Shown in pieces: positions 63,972 through 64,000 of a stretch of DNA of 64,000 nt (the first letter of the stretch is position 1; every line of letters starts with the position of its first letter). The DNA is from Caballeronia megalochromosomata (GTDB lineage: Bacteria > Pseudomonadota > Gammaproteobacteria > Burkholderiales > Burkholderiaceae), in NCBI GenBank assembly GCA_001580565.1, contig LRBF01000122.1, forward strand, positions 1 through 64,000. Direction: 5' to 3'. A program made the position numbers and the translations under genes. The notes beneath the pieces are model-generated. The model was not told the origin of the DNA. It ran no database searches and was given only the letters and a program-made list of their open reading frames with translations.

Positions 63972-64000
63972 CTGACGTCGCGACTGAAATGAGCTTGCAC

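Overview
The window is GC-rich DNA of a Burkholderiaceae type, most likely Paraburkholderia or Caballeronia. I infer this from codon bias, a Burkholderiales-type porin, the number of polar and branched-chain amino-acid ABC transporters, many GntR, IclR, LysR and TetR regulators, and catabolic operons stitched together by ATGA overlaps. I see no rRNA, tRNA, CRISPR array, replication origin or intact insertion sequence. It reads as an accessory, catabolic stretch of a secondary replicon or a variable chromosomal region.

Layout. 1-2240: the N-terminal part of an FtsH-like AAA ATPase runs off the left edge, followed by a decayed MFS transporter and two perfect palindromes. 2238-6145: a TauD-type dioxygenase with a three-gene polar amino-acid ABC transporter. 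6299-10364: on the minus strand, a ureohydrolase-family protein with altered active-site residues, a second polar amino-acid ABC transporter and an IclR regulator. 10599-14772: on the plus strand, class III aminotransferase, Rid protein, GntR regulator and a leaderless gamma-glutamyltransferase. 14792-23340: on the minus strand, a second GntR regulator, a Liv-type transporter with fused permeases, a Rieske oxygenase, a D-2-hydroxyacid dehydrogenase and an amidohydrolase. The two GntR proteins are close paralogues and probably tie 10.6-23.3 kb into one catabolic unit for a nitrogenous compound.

23512-26896: a TetR-controlled operon (SDR, phytoene-dehydrogenase-like flavoprotein, 81-residue protein, TetR) with a clear promoter and operator. 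27068-36125: porin, SDR without the catalytic Tyr, MFS carrier, BBE-type and GMC flavoproteins, amidohydrolase and LysR; a 15-16 bp sequence recurs at the two promoter regions of this block. 36277-45990: eleven genes in one direction that look like a meta-cleavage pathway for an aromatic compound: flavin hydroxylase, extradiol dioxygenase, alpha/beta hydrolases, FAH-family hydrolase, ACMSD-like amidohydrolase, carboxylesterase and accessory proteins. One hydrolase lacks its nucleophile Ser.

46.0-49.2 kb is a scar: a BON protein gene, then an integrase remnant, a truncated and frameshifted metallophosphoesterase and a frameshifted beta-propeller gene. 49264-59205 holds a serine carboxypeptidase, an alpha/beta hydrolase divergent from a GlxA-type regulator, a flavin monooxygenase, a broken FUSC exporter, and a Tat-exported phospholipase C with a small lipoprotein. 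59748-63020 holds two DUF1254/DUF1214 proteins with a third C-terminal fragment between them. The right end has a decayed nuclease-like gene.

Three enzymes have changes in residues that are normally catalytic or metal-binding: the ureohydrolase, one SDR and one alpha/beta hydrolase. Together with the uncharacterised gene combinations they are the best candidates for undescribed chemistry here. All functions are read from motifs and context; no database search was possible.
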